A program made the translations under genes and the position numbers. Of a stretch of 64,000 bases of DNA, positions 8,412-15,622 are shown one piece after another. Under the pieces are notes generated by a model, which was not told the origin of the DNA, ran no database searches, and saw nothing but the letters and a program-made list of their open reading frames with translations. Origin of the DNA: Trichocoleus desertorum ATA4-8-CV12 (GTDB lineage: Bacteria; Cyanobacteriota; Cyanobacteriia; FACHB-46). Location of the stretch: NCBI GenBank assembly GCA_019358975.1, contig JAHHIL010000002.1, forward strand, positions 298,634-362,633. Reading direction: 5' to 3'. The stretch's first letter is position 1, and every line of letters starts with the position of its first letter.

Positions 8412-9521
8412 ATGGACGTTAAAGCCGCCGTTGCTTTTGAAGCTGGAAAGCCGTTGAGTATTGAAACGGTGCAGCTCGAAGGCCCTCAAGCAGGGGAAGT
8501 GCTGGTCGAAATTAAAGCGACAGGTGTCTGTCACACCGATGCCTTTACGCTATCTGGAGCTGACCCAGAAGGCTTATTTCCGGCGATTTTGGGGCACGAA
8601 GGAGCGGGTGTGGTCGTAGAAGTGGGGCCAGGAGTGACTTCGGTGAAACCTGGCGATCATGTGATTCCCCTCTACACCGCAGAATGCCGCAATTGCGAGT
8701 ATTGCCTTAGCTTCAAAACCAACCTCTGCCAAGCGATTCGCGGTACCCAAGGCCGAGGACTAATGCCTAATGGTACTAGCCGTTTCTCGATGGGCGGCAA
8801 GATGATCCATCACTACATGGGCACCTCCACCTTCGCCAACTACACGGTTCTACCCGAAATTGCCGTCGCCAAAATTCGGGAAGATGCCCCCTTCGACAAG
8901 GTTTGCTATATCGGCTGTGGCGTGACCACCGGAATTGGTGCAGTACTCTACACTGCCAAAGTCGAGCCAGGAGCAAATGTCGTGGTATTTGGCTTGGGTG
9001 GTATTGGCCTCAACGTCATCCAGGGTGCCCGCATGGTGGGAGCCAACATGATTGTGGGGGTAGACATCAACCCCACAAAACGCGCCTTAGCTGAAAAACT
9101 CGGCATGACCCACTTCGTCAACCCGAAAGAAGTGGAGGGTGACTTGGTAGCGCACTTAGTAGAACTAACCAAAGGGGGCGCGGACTATAGCTTTGAGTGC
9201 ATTGGCAACGTCAACGTGATGCGGCAAGCCTTGGAGTGTTGCCATAAAGGTTGGGGCGTTAGCGTCATCATTGGCGTAGCAGGTGCAGGCCAGGAAATCA
9301 GCACTCGACCCTTTCAACTGGTGACTGGTCGTGTCTGGAAAGGCTCAGCGTTTGGGGGAGCCAGAGGCCGCACCGATGTCCCCAAGATTGTGGATTGGTA
9401 CATGGACGGCAAAATCAACATTGATGATTTGATTACCAATGTGATGCCAGTGGAGCAAATCAATGAAGCCTTTGACCTGATGCATAAAGGGGACGCAATT
9501 CGGACAGTAGTGACGTTTTAG
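8412..9521 (+). CDS. frmA: S-(hydroxymethyl)glutathione dehydrogenase / class III alcohol dehydrogenase
   Basis: NAD-dependent zinc dehydrogenase that oxidises S-hydroxymethylglutathione, the spontaneous adduct of formaldehyde and glutathione, to S-formylglutathione. Catalytic-zinc ligands are Cys40 (GVCHTDAF), His62 (GHEGAG) and Cys169 (YIGCGVTTG). Structural-zinc Cys residues are 92, 95, 98 and 106. The NAD Rossmann motif GLGGIG is at 194-199. Length of 369 is standard. A ribosome site (AGGAG) precedes the ATG. The hydrolase for its product lies two genes downstream, so this is a glutathione-dependent formaldehyde detoxification unit. Confidence 0.95.
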   Translation: MDVKAAVAFEAGKPLSIETVQLEGPQAGEVLVEIKATGVCHTDAFTLSGADPEGLFPAILGHEGAGVVVEVGPGVTSVKPGDHVIPLYTAECRNCEYCLSFKTNLCQAIRGTQGRGLMPNGTSRFSMGGKMIHHYMGTSTFANYTVLPEIAVAKIREDAPFDKVCYIGCGVTTGIGAVLYTAKVEPGANVVVFGLGGIGLNVIQGARMVGANMIVGVDINPTKRALAEKLGMTHFVNPKEVEGDLVAHLVELTKGGADYSFECIGNVNVMRQALECCHKGWGVSVIIGVAGAGQEISTRPFQLVTGRVWKGSAFGGARGRTDVPKIVDWYMDGKINIDDLITNVMPVEQINEAFDLMHKGDAIRTVVTF

Positions 9522-9532
9522 CGGAAAAGCCG

Positions 9533-10069
9533 ATGGATGAGATCGTTATTGTTGAATATGATCCATGTTGGCCAAGCTTATTTGAAGCGGAAAAAGCCAA
9601 GCTCCAAAAAGTTTTAGATACTGAGCTAGTTGTTTCAATAGAGCATATTGGAAGTACAGCAGTGCTAGGGCTAGCCGCCAAGCCCATCATCGATCTGATG
9701 GTGGTCATTCGTTCTTTAAATGTAGCGAAACAGGCTGTGCCTTTACTTGAGAAACTAGACTACGTTTACTGGCACGATAATCCTGACTCTAATCGCTTGT
9801 TTTTTGTAAAAGGGCTACCTCCCTACGATCTACAGCGTACTCATCACATTCATATGGTTGAAGCTGAGAGTAAGTTTTGCGAGCGATCGCTGTTTCGGGA
9901 CTATCTACGAATCCATTTGGATGAAGCAAAGAGGTATGAGGCTCTGAAGCGCGACTTGGCAGTGCGCTTTCGCAGCGATCGCGAAGGCTACACCAATGGT
10001 AAGAGCGAGTACATTCAGACTGTCATGGCTCAGGCACGTCAATGGCAATCTTATGAATGGTCGCAATAG
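9533..10069 (+). CDS. GrpB family protein (UPF0157, nucleotidyltransferase-like)
   Basis: 178-residue member of the GrpB/UPF0157 family, whose fold resembles the nucleotidyltransferase superfamily. Family hallmarks YDPCWPSLFEAEK at the N-terminus, IEHIGSTAVLGLAAKPIIDLM near residue 45 and the HIHMVEAES segment near residue 105 are present. The biochemical role is not established. It starts 11 bases after the frmA stop and precedes frmB, so it is probably cotranscribed with the formaldehyde genes. Whether it takes part in that pathway is unknown. Confidence 0.88.
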   Translation: MDEIVIVEYDPCWPSLFEAEKAKLQKVLDTELVVSIEHIGSTAVLGLAAKPIIDLMVVIRSLNVAKQAVPLLEKLDYVYWHDNPDSNRLFFVKGLPPYDLQRTHHIHMVEAESKFCERSLFRDYLRIHLDEAKRYEALKRDLAVRFRSDREGYTNGKSEYIQTVMAQARQWQSYEWSQ

Positions 10070-10133
10070 GCCACTCTGAGTTGATTGTCTTTGTCCTAGC
10101 GAAGATCCTATTCGCAGTTCCTTAATCAGGCTC

Positions 10134-10982
10134 ATGGTTAGTGAATTGAAACTTATAACTCAATACGTCTGCTTTGACGGCACCGTTGGCTTTTACAGTC
10201 ACTCGTCTTCCGCTTGCAATAGTGAGATGAAGTTTTCGGTGTATCAGCCGCCGCAAGCCCAGACAGAACCCGTGCCTGTGTTGTACTTCCTTTCTGGGTT
10301 AACCTGCACCGAGGAAAACTTCATTACCAAGGCAGGAGCACAACAGTTCGCCGCGAAGTATGGGGTGATACTCGTGGCACCGGATACGAGTCCCCGCAAC
10401 ACAAGCATTCCTGGCGAAGACGACGATTGGGATTTTGGCACTGGAGCAGGGTTCTATGTGGATGCCACAGAGGAGCCGTGGAGCCAGCACTACCGCATGT
10501 ATAGCTACGTCACCGAAGAACTCCCAGCACTGATCACCGAGCATTTCCCGGTAAAGTCCGATCGCCAAAGCATTTTTGGTCATTCGATGGGCGGTCATGG
10601 AGCGCTAGTTTGTGCACTGAGGAATCGCGATCGCTACCTTTCTGTTTCTGCCTTTGCCCCGATTGTGGCTCCGATGCGTTGTGCCTGGGGAGAAAAAGCC
10701 TTTAGTAATTATTTGGGTGCCGACCAGGAGCAGTGGCGAGCTTACGATGCCAGTGAACTAGTCCTGACAGCGAAGTGGCAGCGCCCCATTCTAATCGACC
10801 AAGGCACCGCAGATAACTTCTTAGAAAATCAACTGAAGCCACAGTTATTTGAGCAAGCCTGTGCCCAAGTGGGACAACCTCTAACATTGCGAATGCAGTC
10901 AGGATACGACCACAGCTACTACTTCATCGCCACATTTATGGAAGACCACATTCGCCATCATGCCGAGGCTTTGTGGGCATAA
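10134..10982 (+). CDS. frmB: S-formylglutathione hydrolase
   Basis: Alpha/beta-hydrolase esterase that cleaves S-formylglutathione to formate and glutathione. Nucleophile Ser151 sits in [10 protein letters not shown]; Asp227 ([11 protein letters not shown]) and His260 (GYDHSYYF) complete the triad. The family motifs [13 protein letters not shown] and [12 protein letters not shown] are intact. 282 residues matches the esterase D family. It is separated from the GrpB gene by 64 bases and is probably in the same operon, completing formaldehyde oxidation to formate. Confidence 0.94.
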   Translation: MVSELKLITQYVCFDGTVGFYSHSSSACNSEMKFSVYQPPQAQTEPVPVLYFLSGLTCTEENFITKAGAQQFAAKYGVILVAPDTSPRNTSIPGEDDDWDFGTGAGFYVDATEEPWSQHYRMYSYVTEELPALITEHFPVKSDRQSIFGHSMGGHGALVCALRNRDRYLSVSAFAPIVAPMRCAWGEKAFSNYLGADQEQWRAYDASELVLTAKWQRPILIDQGTADNFLENQLKPQLFEQACAQVGQPLTLRMQSGYDHSYYFIATFMEDHIRHHAEALWA

Positions 10983-11011
10983 AAAAAATCCCCAGCACAA
11001 GGCCAGGGATT
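10981..11011 (-). terminator. Putative terminator for the minus-strand DUF4177-like gene
   Basis: Arms AATCCC and GGGATT with extra GC pairing inside form a hairpin. On the minus strand it is followed by a run of T (an A-tract on the plus strand next to the frmB stop). It lies between two convergent genes, about 125 bases after the minus-strand stop. Confidence 0.5.
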
Positions 11012-11137
11012 AAATTCAGGGTGCATCTACCATTCCTTTCTTCTAGGAGGTGGGGGGTAGCTCCGGAAAAAGTCGAGCAACTTTAGTGAAAATGAAATGT
11101 GGAAGTTGCGATCGCTCTACCACTTCACGCCCAGCGG

Positions 11138-11317
11138 TCAACTATCCTGTTGGGGTCGCTTGAAGAAGGCAACCATATCCTTAGCAGTGTCACTCACCAC
11201 TGAAACTAACTCCCAGCCTTGCTCACCTAATTCTTTTATGTTTCTCCAGCTACCATTCGCTGCCTGGTAAGACCCGGACGCATTGACATAAACCGTAAGG
11301 TATTCAAAACGCTGCAT
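11138..11317 (-). CDS. Small DUF4177-like protein
   Basis: 59-residue protein whose pattern, MQRFEYLTVYVNASG, then WRNIKELGEQGWELVSVV, then VAFFKRP, resembles the DUF4177 family of small beta-rich proteins of unknown function. I chose the internal ATG because the preceding 36 residues of the longer frame show no conservation-like features. Convergent to frmB and divergent from the ChaN-like gene. The function is not known. Confidence 0.65.
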   Translation of the reverse strand: MQRFEYLTVYVNASGSYQAANGSWRNIKELGEQGWELVSVVSDTAKDMVAFFKRPQQDS

Positions 11318-11476
11318 AGTGTTTGGCTCAATCGCAAAGTTTCTAGCTGATTCGGAGACGGCCTCAATGCAGCGGCTCACTTGGAATCTGCTGCAAATGC
11401 TATAGCATGCCCTTTCCCCAAGCATTATTCGTTATCGTGAAAAAAGTTCGGTGCGGCGATAGGGAGCTTGGGAAGC

Positions 11477-12355
11477 ATGAGCAACGGTCAACTAATCAAA
11501 CTCTGGGCCTGGTCACTCGGCATTTTTCTGTGTTTCGCCTCACCTGCTTCGGCGCAAACCGTTTTTAGTCCGATTCAGCAGCGCTTAAGCCCCCAAATTG
11601 TCCTCCGACAACTAGCAGCCGCCGATGTGGTTTACCTAGGCGAAACCCACGATAGCCCAGCCGACCATCGAGCGCAACTCAAAATTATTCAAGCGCTGCA
11701 CCAAAAACAGCCCCAACTGGCGATCGCGCTAGAAATGTTTCAACGCCCCTATCAACTAGCAATTGATCGCTATCTAGCAGGCAAAATCACCGAAGCAGAA
11801 CTGCGTCAACAAAGCCAATTCGACCAACGCTGGGGTTACGACTGGGAATATTACGCCCCCATTTTGCGCTTCGCCAAAGCCAACCGCTTGCCAGTTCTCG
11901 CCCTCAACACCCCCACAGAAGTTACCCGAAAAGTGGCGCGCCAAGGCTTAAACAGTTTGACTGCCAGCGATCGCCAATTCGCCCCACCCGCCTCAGAGAT
12001 CCGCACTGATAACGCCGCCTATCGCCAACGCATCCAGAAAATTTACGAAGAAATACACCAAGGCCATAGTTCCAGCAACAACTTTGAGCAATTCTTTCAA
12101 GCCCAAGTGCTCTGGGACGAAACAATGGCCGATCGCATCGCCCAATTTGCCACCACTCATCCCAACCACCAAATCGTCGTCCTAGCTGGCCAAGGCCACA
12201 TCATTTACGGAGACGGCATCCCCAGTCGAGTCGCCCGCCGCCTCAAAAACATCCCTAACTTCGTGCAGCGCTTAGTCCTACTCAACCCAGCGCCAGAAGA
12301 GTTGAAAAAAGGAAGTAGGGCGATCGCAGACTACATTTGGAAGGATGAGGGATGA
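11477..12355 (+). CDS. ChaN-family lipoprotein-like/haem-binding domain protein
   Basis: Exported or membrane-associated protein of the ChaN (DUF399) family; Campylobacter ChaN binds haem and has an EreA-like fold. The signal peptide spans roughly residues 1-26 (LWAWSLGIFLCFASPASA before Gln). Hallmarks are VVYLGETHDSPADH near residue 50, IALEMFQRPYQ, and a final VVLAGQGHIIYGDGIPSR. No lipobox Cys is at the cleavage site, so it is probably soluble in the periplasm. The ATG is three codons inside a longer TTG frame. The C-terminus (KDEG then TGA) and stop are encoded by the start of a tandem GGATGAG repeat. Confidence 0.85.
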   Translation: MSNGQLIKLWAWSLGIFLCFASPASAQTVFSPIQQRLSPQIVLRQLAAADVVYLGETHDSPADHRAQLKIIQALHQKQPQLAIALEMFQRPYQLAIDRYLAGKITEAELRQQSQFDQRWGYDWEYYAPILRFAKANRLPVLALNTPTEVTRKVARQGLNSLTASDRQFAPPASEIRTDNAAYRQRIQKIYEEIHQGHSSSNNFEQFFQAQVLWDETMADRIAQFATTHPNHQIVVLAGQGHIIYGDGIPSRVARRLKNIPNFVQRLVLLNPAPEELKKGSRAIADYIWKDEG

Positions 12356-12412
12356 GGGAGGGAGGAAGGATGAGGGATGAGGGATGAAGGATGCAAGGGA
12401 AGATGAGGATGT
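12342..12412. repeat. Imperfect tandem heptamer repeat (GGATGAG)
   Basis: Consecutive copies of GGATGAG and variants (GGAGGGA, GGATGAA) run across the stop codon of the ChaN-like gene. Short tandemly repeated heptamers of this kind are common in cyanobacteria and can vary in copy number. No further function is evident. Confidence 0.8.
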
Positions 12413-12594
12413 ATTTTAGGTGAGGGAATATTGAGGCGATCGTATTGCTTGAGTGCAGTAGCGGGTATACCCAGGCGAATGGTATGATGATCAATTCAGT
12501 AGTGTCTATTAATGTAGAGTCTAATAGCCGATCGCCCAAAGCCGACAGCTATTAGCTTTAAACTTGTAATTCCCTAGGAGCAAACCCTTCAAGC

Positions 12595-12843
12595 ATGATC
12601 AAACTGCGATTGAAGCGATACGGCAAAAAGCGTGAAGTTAGTTACCGGATTGTAGCGATGAACAGCAGCACGCGCCGGGATGGCCGTCCCCTGCAAGAAC
12701 TGGGTTTTTATAATCCCAGAACTGATGAAGTACGTCTAGAAATTGACGCGATCGTTAAATGGCTCAAAGAAGGAGCCCAGCCTACCGAAACGGTACGCAG
12801 CATTCTGAGAAAAGCCAATGTCTTCGAACAGGTCAATGCCTGA
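12595..12843 (+). CDS. rpsP: 30S ribosomal protein S16
   Basis: Small basic ribosomal protein of 82 residues that binds 16S rRNA during 30S assembly. The conserved start [20 protein letters not shown] and the [17 protein letters not shown] and [14 protein letters not shown] segments are intact. An AGGAG ribosome site lies upstream. Its stop overlaps the start region of the KH-domain gene, the typical rpsP-khpA arrangement. Confidence 0.98.
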   Translation: MIKLRLKRYGKKREVSYRIVAMNSSTRRDGRPLQELGFYNPRTDEVRLEIDAIVKWLKEGAQPTETVRSILRKANVFEQVNA

Positions 12844-13246
12844 GGCATCCGGTCGAGAGGGGTTGGGTCACTCAACTCCGCCTCGTTCTGCTCACCCTAA
12901 CTATGCTGGGTTGGTGCGCTTTCTAGTTCAACCTTTTCTGGAGTCACCAGAATCCCTCAAAGTAGATTGTGAGATATCCCCTAGCCGACCCAGAATTTGG
13001 ATTCGGCTAGCTTTTGATAGCTCGGATAAAGGGCGTGTATTTGGTCGCGGTGGGCGCAACATCCAAGCAATCCGAACTGTTTTAGAAGCTTCTGCTCAAT
13101 CTTCTGGCCAAGCGATCTACTTAGACATTTTTGGGGGTGACTTGGTTGGTAGTCGAAATGAAGAATCAGACTCTGAGTCCAGTTCGAACTCTCCACCACC
13201 TCGTTCTACACCACCCAAAGCTGCTCCTAAACGCCGGACTCAGTAA
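12836..13246 (+). CDS. khpA: KH-domain RNA-binding protein (KhpA-like)
   Basis: Single KH-domain protein, probably a global RNA-binding or RNA-chaperone protein. Helix-GxxG-helix motif is visible as [18 protein letters not shown]. The N-terminal part carries [23 protein letters not shown], usual for cyanobacterial members, and the C-terminus is a Ser/Pro/Lys-rich disordered tail. Start is ambiguous: the ATG at 12836 overlaps the rpsP stop region, suggesting translational coupling, while an in-frame ATG 18 bases earlier is also possible. Linked to rpsP as in many bacteria. Confidence 0.9.
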   Translation: MPEASGREGLGHSTPPRSAHPNYAGLVRFLVQPFLESPESLKVDCEISPSRPRIWIRLAFDSSDKGRVFGRGGRNIQAIRTVLEASAQSSGQAIYLDIFGGDLVGSRNEESDSESSSNSPPPRSTPPKAAPKRRTQ

Positions 13247-13352
13247 AGTATAAATTAGAAGCATGTGTAGGGCTGCCGCTTTATGCAAAGTGCGGTTGCT
13301 CTTAGAACATAGCCCCACTCTGAGATACACAGTAAGGAGGTGAGCACAGCAA

Positions 13353-13526
13353 GTGGCAGAAGTCCGTCTAGGTGAGAATGAATCTATTGAATCAGCGTTA
13401 AGACGCTTCAAGAAAAAGATTCAAAAAGCAGGAATTTTATCCGAAGTTAAACGTCGCGAACGCTACGAGAAGCCGAGTCTTCGTCGTAAGCACAAGGCCG
13501 AAGCTTCCCGTAAGCGTCGCCCCTAA
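13353..13526 (+). CDS. rpsU: 30S ribosomal protein S21
   Basis: 57-residue, very basic ribosomal protein. Translation from GTG gives [19 protein letters not shown] and then a Lys/Arg-rich tail ending [13 protein letters not shown], diagnostic of S21. A strong AGGAGG ribosome site at 13335-13340 supports the GTG start. It lies between khpA and phoH, has its own leader of about 100 bases and a terminator downstream. S21 acts in 30S initiation, so this stretch is a translation-related cluster. Confidence 0.95.
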   Translation: MAEVRLGENESIESALRRFKKKIQKAGILSEVKRRERYEKPSLRRKHKAEASRKRRP

Positions 13527-13625
13527 GTGCATGAAATGTAACTTAAACCCTGATGTAGATAGCAGATGTACGCTTTTACATAGCTTCTACGTAATTGGTT
13601 GGGGTAGCACAATATTGAAGTGAGT

Positions 13626-13670
13626 AGACGCCTGTTAACCCAGATTGGATTCGGTTCAGGCGTCTTTTTG
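13626..13670 (+). terminator. Rho-independent terminator after rpsU
   Basis: Arms AGACGCCTG and CAGGCGTCT, with a loop of about 20 bases containing extra AACC/GGTT pairing, are followed by TTTTTG. It lies about 100 bases past the rpsU stop. Confidence 0.85.
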
Positions 13671-13806
13671 TTATCCTAAAATGCTTTTTTCCCAGCGCTT
13701 TAGGCGTTTAACAAAACAATGAAATGGATTTGATGCAAATCAAAAAAGTTAGTTCACGATTAAGAAAGTTAGTTAAAAAAACTCTGTTGGGAGCACTGTT
13801 ATTCGC

Positions 13807-14760
13807 ATGGTAGAGGCTGCATCCATTCAGTTACCCACGGCTGAGAGTGCGATCGCCCTGGCTGGCTTACAGGAAGAAAATCTCAAAACTTTGTCTCGGC
13901 AAACCGGAGCCACAATTGTTCTACGAGGTCAGGAGTTGTTGATCTCTGGAACTGCCACTCAAGTGGATCTGAGTTGCCAGGTGGTGCGATCGCTAGAAGA
14001 CCTTTGGAGCAAAGGTAAAGCTATTTCTAGAGCCGATATTCTCACCGCGCGTCAAGCCTTGGACACCGATCGCCAAGATGAGTTCAACGAGATGCAGCAT
14101 GACGTTCTAGCGCGAACTCGTCGAGGGGAAGATGTTCGAGCTAAAACATTTCGGCAGCGGCAGTATGTTCAGGCAGTCCGCACCCACGACCTCACCTTCT
14201 GTATTGGCCCAGCGGGAACGGGTAAAACGTTTTTAGCGGCGGTGTTAGCGGTACAAGCGCTACTTTCTAATCAGTGCGAACGTTTGATTTTGACTCGTCC
14301 GGCGGTTGAGGCGGGTGAAAAGTTGGGGTTTTTGCCGGGAGACTTGCAGCAGAAGGTTAACCCTTATTTGCGCCCCCTTTACGATGCTTTGTATGAGTTC
14401 ATTGACCCGGAAAAGATTCCGAATCTCATGGAGCGGGGTGTGATTGAAGTCGCTCCGATCGCCTATATGCGGGGTCGCACCTTGAGCAATGCCTTTGTGA
14501 TCCTGGATGAAGCCCAAAACACCACACCTGCTCAAATGAAAATGATTTTGACTCGTCTTGGGTTTAAATCGCGCATGGTAGTGACGGGCGACCTAACCCA
14601 GACAGACTTGCCCACCCACCAGACTTCTGGTTTAGCAGTGGCCCAAAAAATCCTGCAACATGTGGAAGGAATTGCCTTCTGCCACTTCTCTCAAGCGGAT
14701 GTAGTGCGCCACCCTCTAGTTCAGCGAATTGTTGCGGCCTATGAGCAATACGAACAATAG
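13807..14760 (+). CDS. phoH: PhoH family ATPase
   Basis: P-loop ATPase of the PhoH/PhoL family, associated with RNA metabolism and ribosome or YbeY-linked functions. An N-terminal KH-like region (about residues 20-70) precedes Walker A GPAGTGKT (134-141) and Walker B AFVILDEAQN near 235. The RMVVTGDLTQTDLP sensor segment follows. 317 residues is usual. Its stop overlaps the start of the downstream exported protein, indicating cotranscription. Confidence 0.93.
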   Translation: MVEAASIQLPTAESAIALAGLQEENLKTLSRQTGATIVLRGQELLISGTATQVDLSCQVVRSLEDLWSKGKAISRADILTARQALDTDRQDEFNEMQHDVLARTRRGEDVRAKTFRQRQYVQAVRTHDLTFCIGPAGTGKTFLAAVLAVQALLSNQCERLILTRPAVEAGEKLGFLPGDLQQKVNPYLRPLYDALYEFIDPEKIPNLMERGVIEVAPIAYMRGRTLSNAFVILDEAQNTTPAQMKMILTRLGFKSRMVVTGDLTQTDLPTHQTSGLAVAQKILQHVEGIAFCHFSQADVVRHPLVQRIVAAYEQYEQ

Positions 14761-15622
14761 GAATTTTTGCGATCGCACTCTTCTATGGAGTTGCTGTCTC
14801 AGCCTCCTGATCATGCTGTGGCAACCGATCGCCCAAGCAGGCCCACTCGCCGATCGCATCGCCGCTTTTCCGCAGTGGCAAGCGCAGCCTCCCGTACAAG
14901 TCGCTAAAGGAGATCTAGTCTATCCTGATTGGTTGGCAGGGACTTGGGATATCACCAGCACCTTAGTGGATTTAGCGGCTCCTTTAGCTCCAGAAGTTGT
15001 GACTCCAGGCTTTGAAAGTAATCGTCAGTATTTGCAGCAGCCGATTGATTTTCAGGTAAAGTTCAGGCCAGCCTTATCCCAACCAGCGAATTCTATGCTG
15101 CCCATACCGCAATCTAAAAAGTCTGCTGAGGTGGTGGCCGATCGCGCCTTTAATGGATTGAATATTGCCAAAGCTTATTTGGGCGATCGCGCAGTGTTGG
15201 CAGTCAAAATGGACCCCAATTCTCCCAATCGCCAAATCACTTTGTTACGAGGCGATCGTCAGTTAGTGTCTGTTGTGACGGGTCGAGCCATAGAAGCTCC
15301 TGATCCAGATCAATTCATTACTACTGAGGTGTTTCAGCAGCAATTTCGGGGTGCGTCGCAGCTTTACTTCAACCAAGTGGAAACTACCACTGCCTATCGA
15401 CGATCTACCTCTGCTGACTCCCCCGCGATCGTCGCTGACCAGATCACAGCTGTTTATTTTTCTCCCCAAGATCCGGATTACTTTAAGGCAGGGGGTTTAA
15501 GGAACACTCGTCCAGTCGCGCTCTATCGTTATCAATTAGAATTCTTTGCGGCTAGCTCAGTTGCTAAGGTGATGGGCACCTCAACGGTAAAGACAGTGCG
15601 ACGGTTAGCGCTCTCAACATAG
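14744..15622 (+). CDS. DUF6816 family exported protein
   Basis: 292-residue cyanobacterial protein of unknown function. An N-terminal signal peptide (LLWSCCLSLLIMLWQPIAQA) is followed by a predominantly beta domain with WLAGTWDITSTLVDL near residue 60, resembling a lipocalin-like start, and ALYRYQLEF near the C-terminus. I chose the ATG overlapping the phoH stop over an earlier TTG/CTG because it places the signal peptide properly. Likely periplasmic or thylakoid-lumenal. Its 3' end overlaps the convergent histidine kinase gene by about 90 bases. Confidence 0.8.
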   Translation, partial: SNTNNRNFCDRTLLWSCCLSLLIMLWQPIAQAGPLADRIAAFPQWQAQPPVQVAKGDLVYPDWLAGTWDITSTLVDLAAPLAPEVVTPGFESNRQYLQQPIDFQVKFRPALSQPANSMLPIPQSKKSAEVVADRAFNGLNIAKAYLGDRAVLAVKMDPNSPNRQITLLRGDRQLVSVVTGRAIEAPDPDQFITTEVFQQQFRGASQLYFNQVETTTAYRRSTSADSPAIVADQITAVYFSPQDPDYFKAGGLRNTRPVALYRYQLEFFAASSVAKVMGTSTVKTVRRLALST

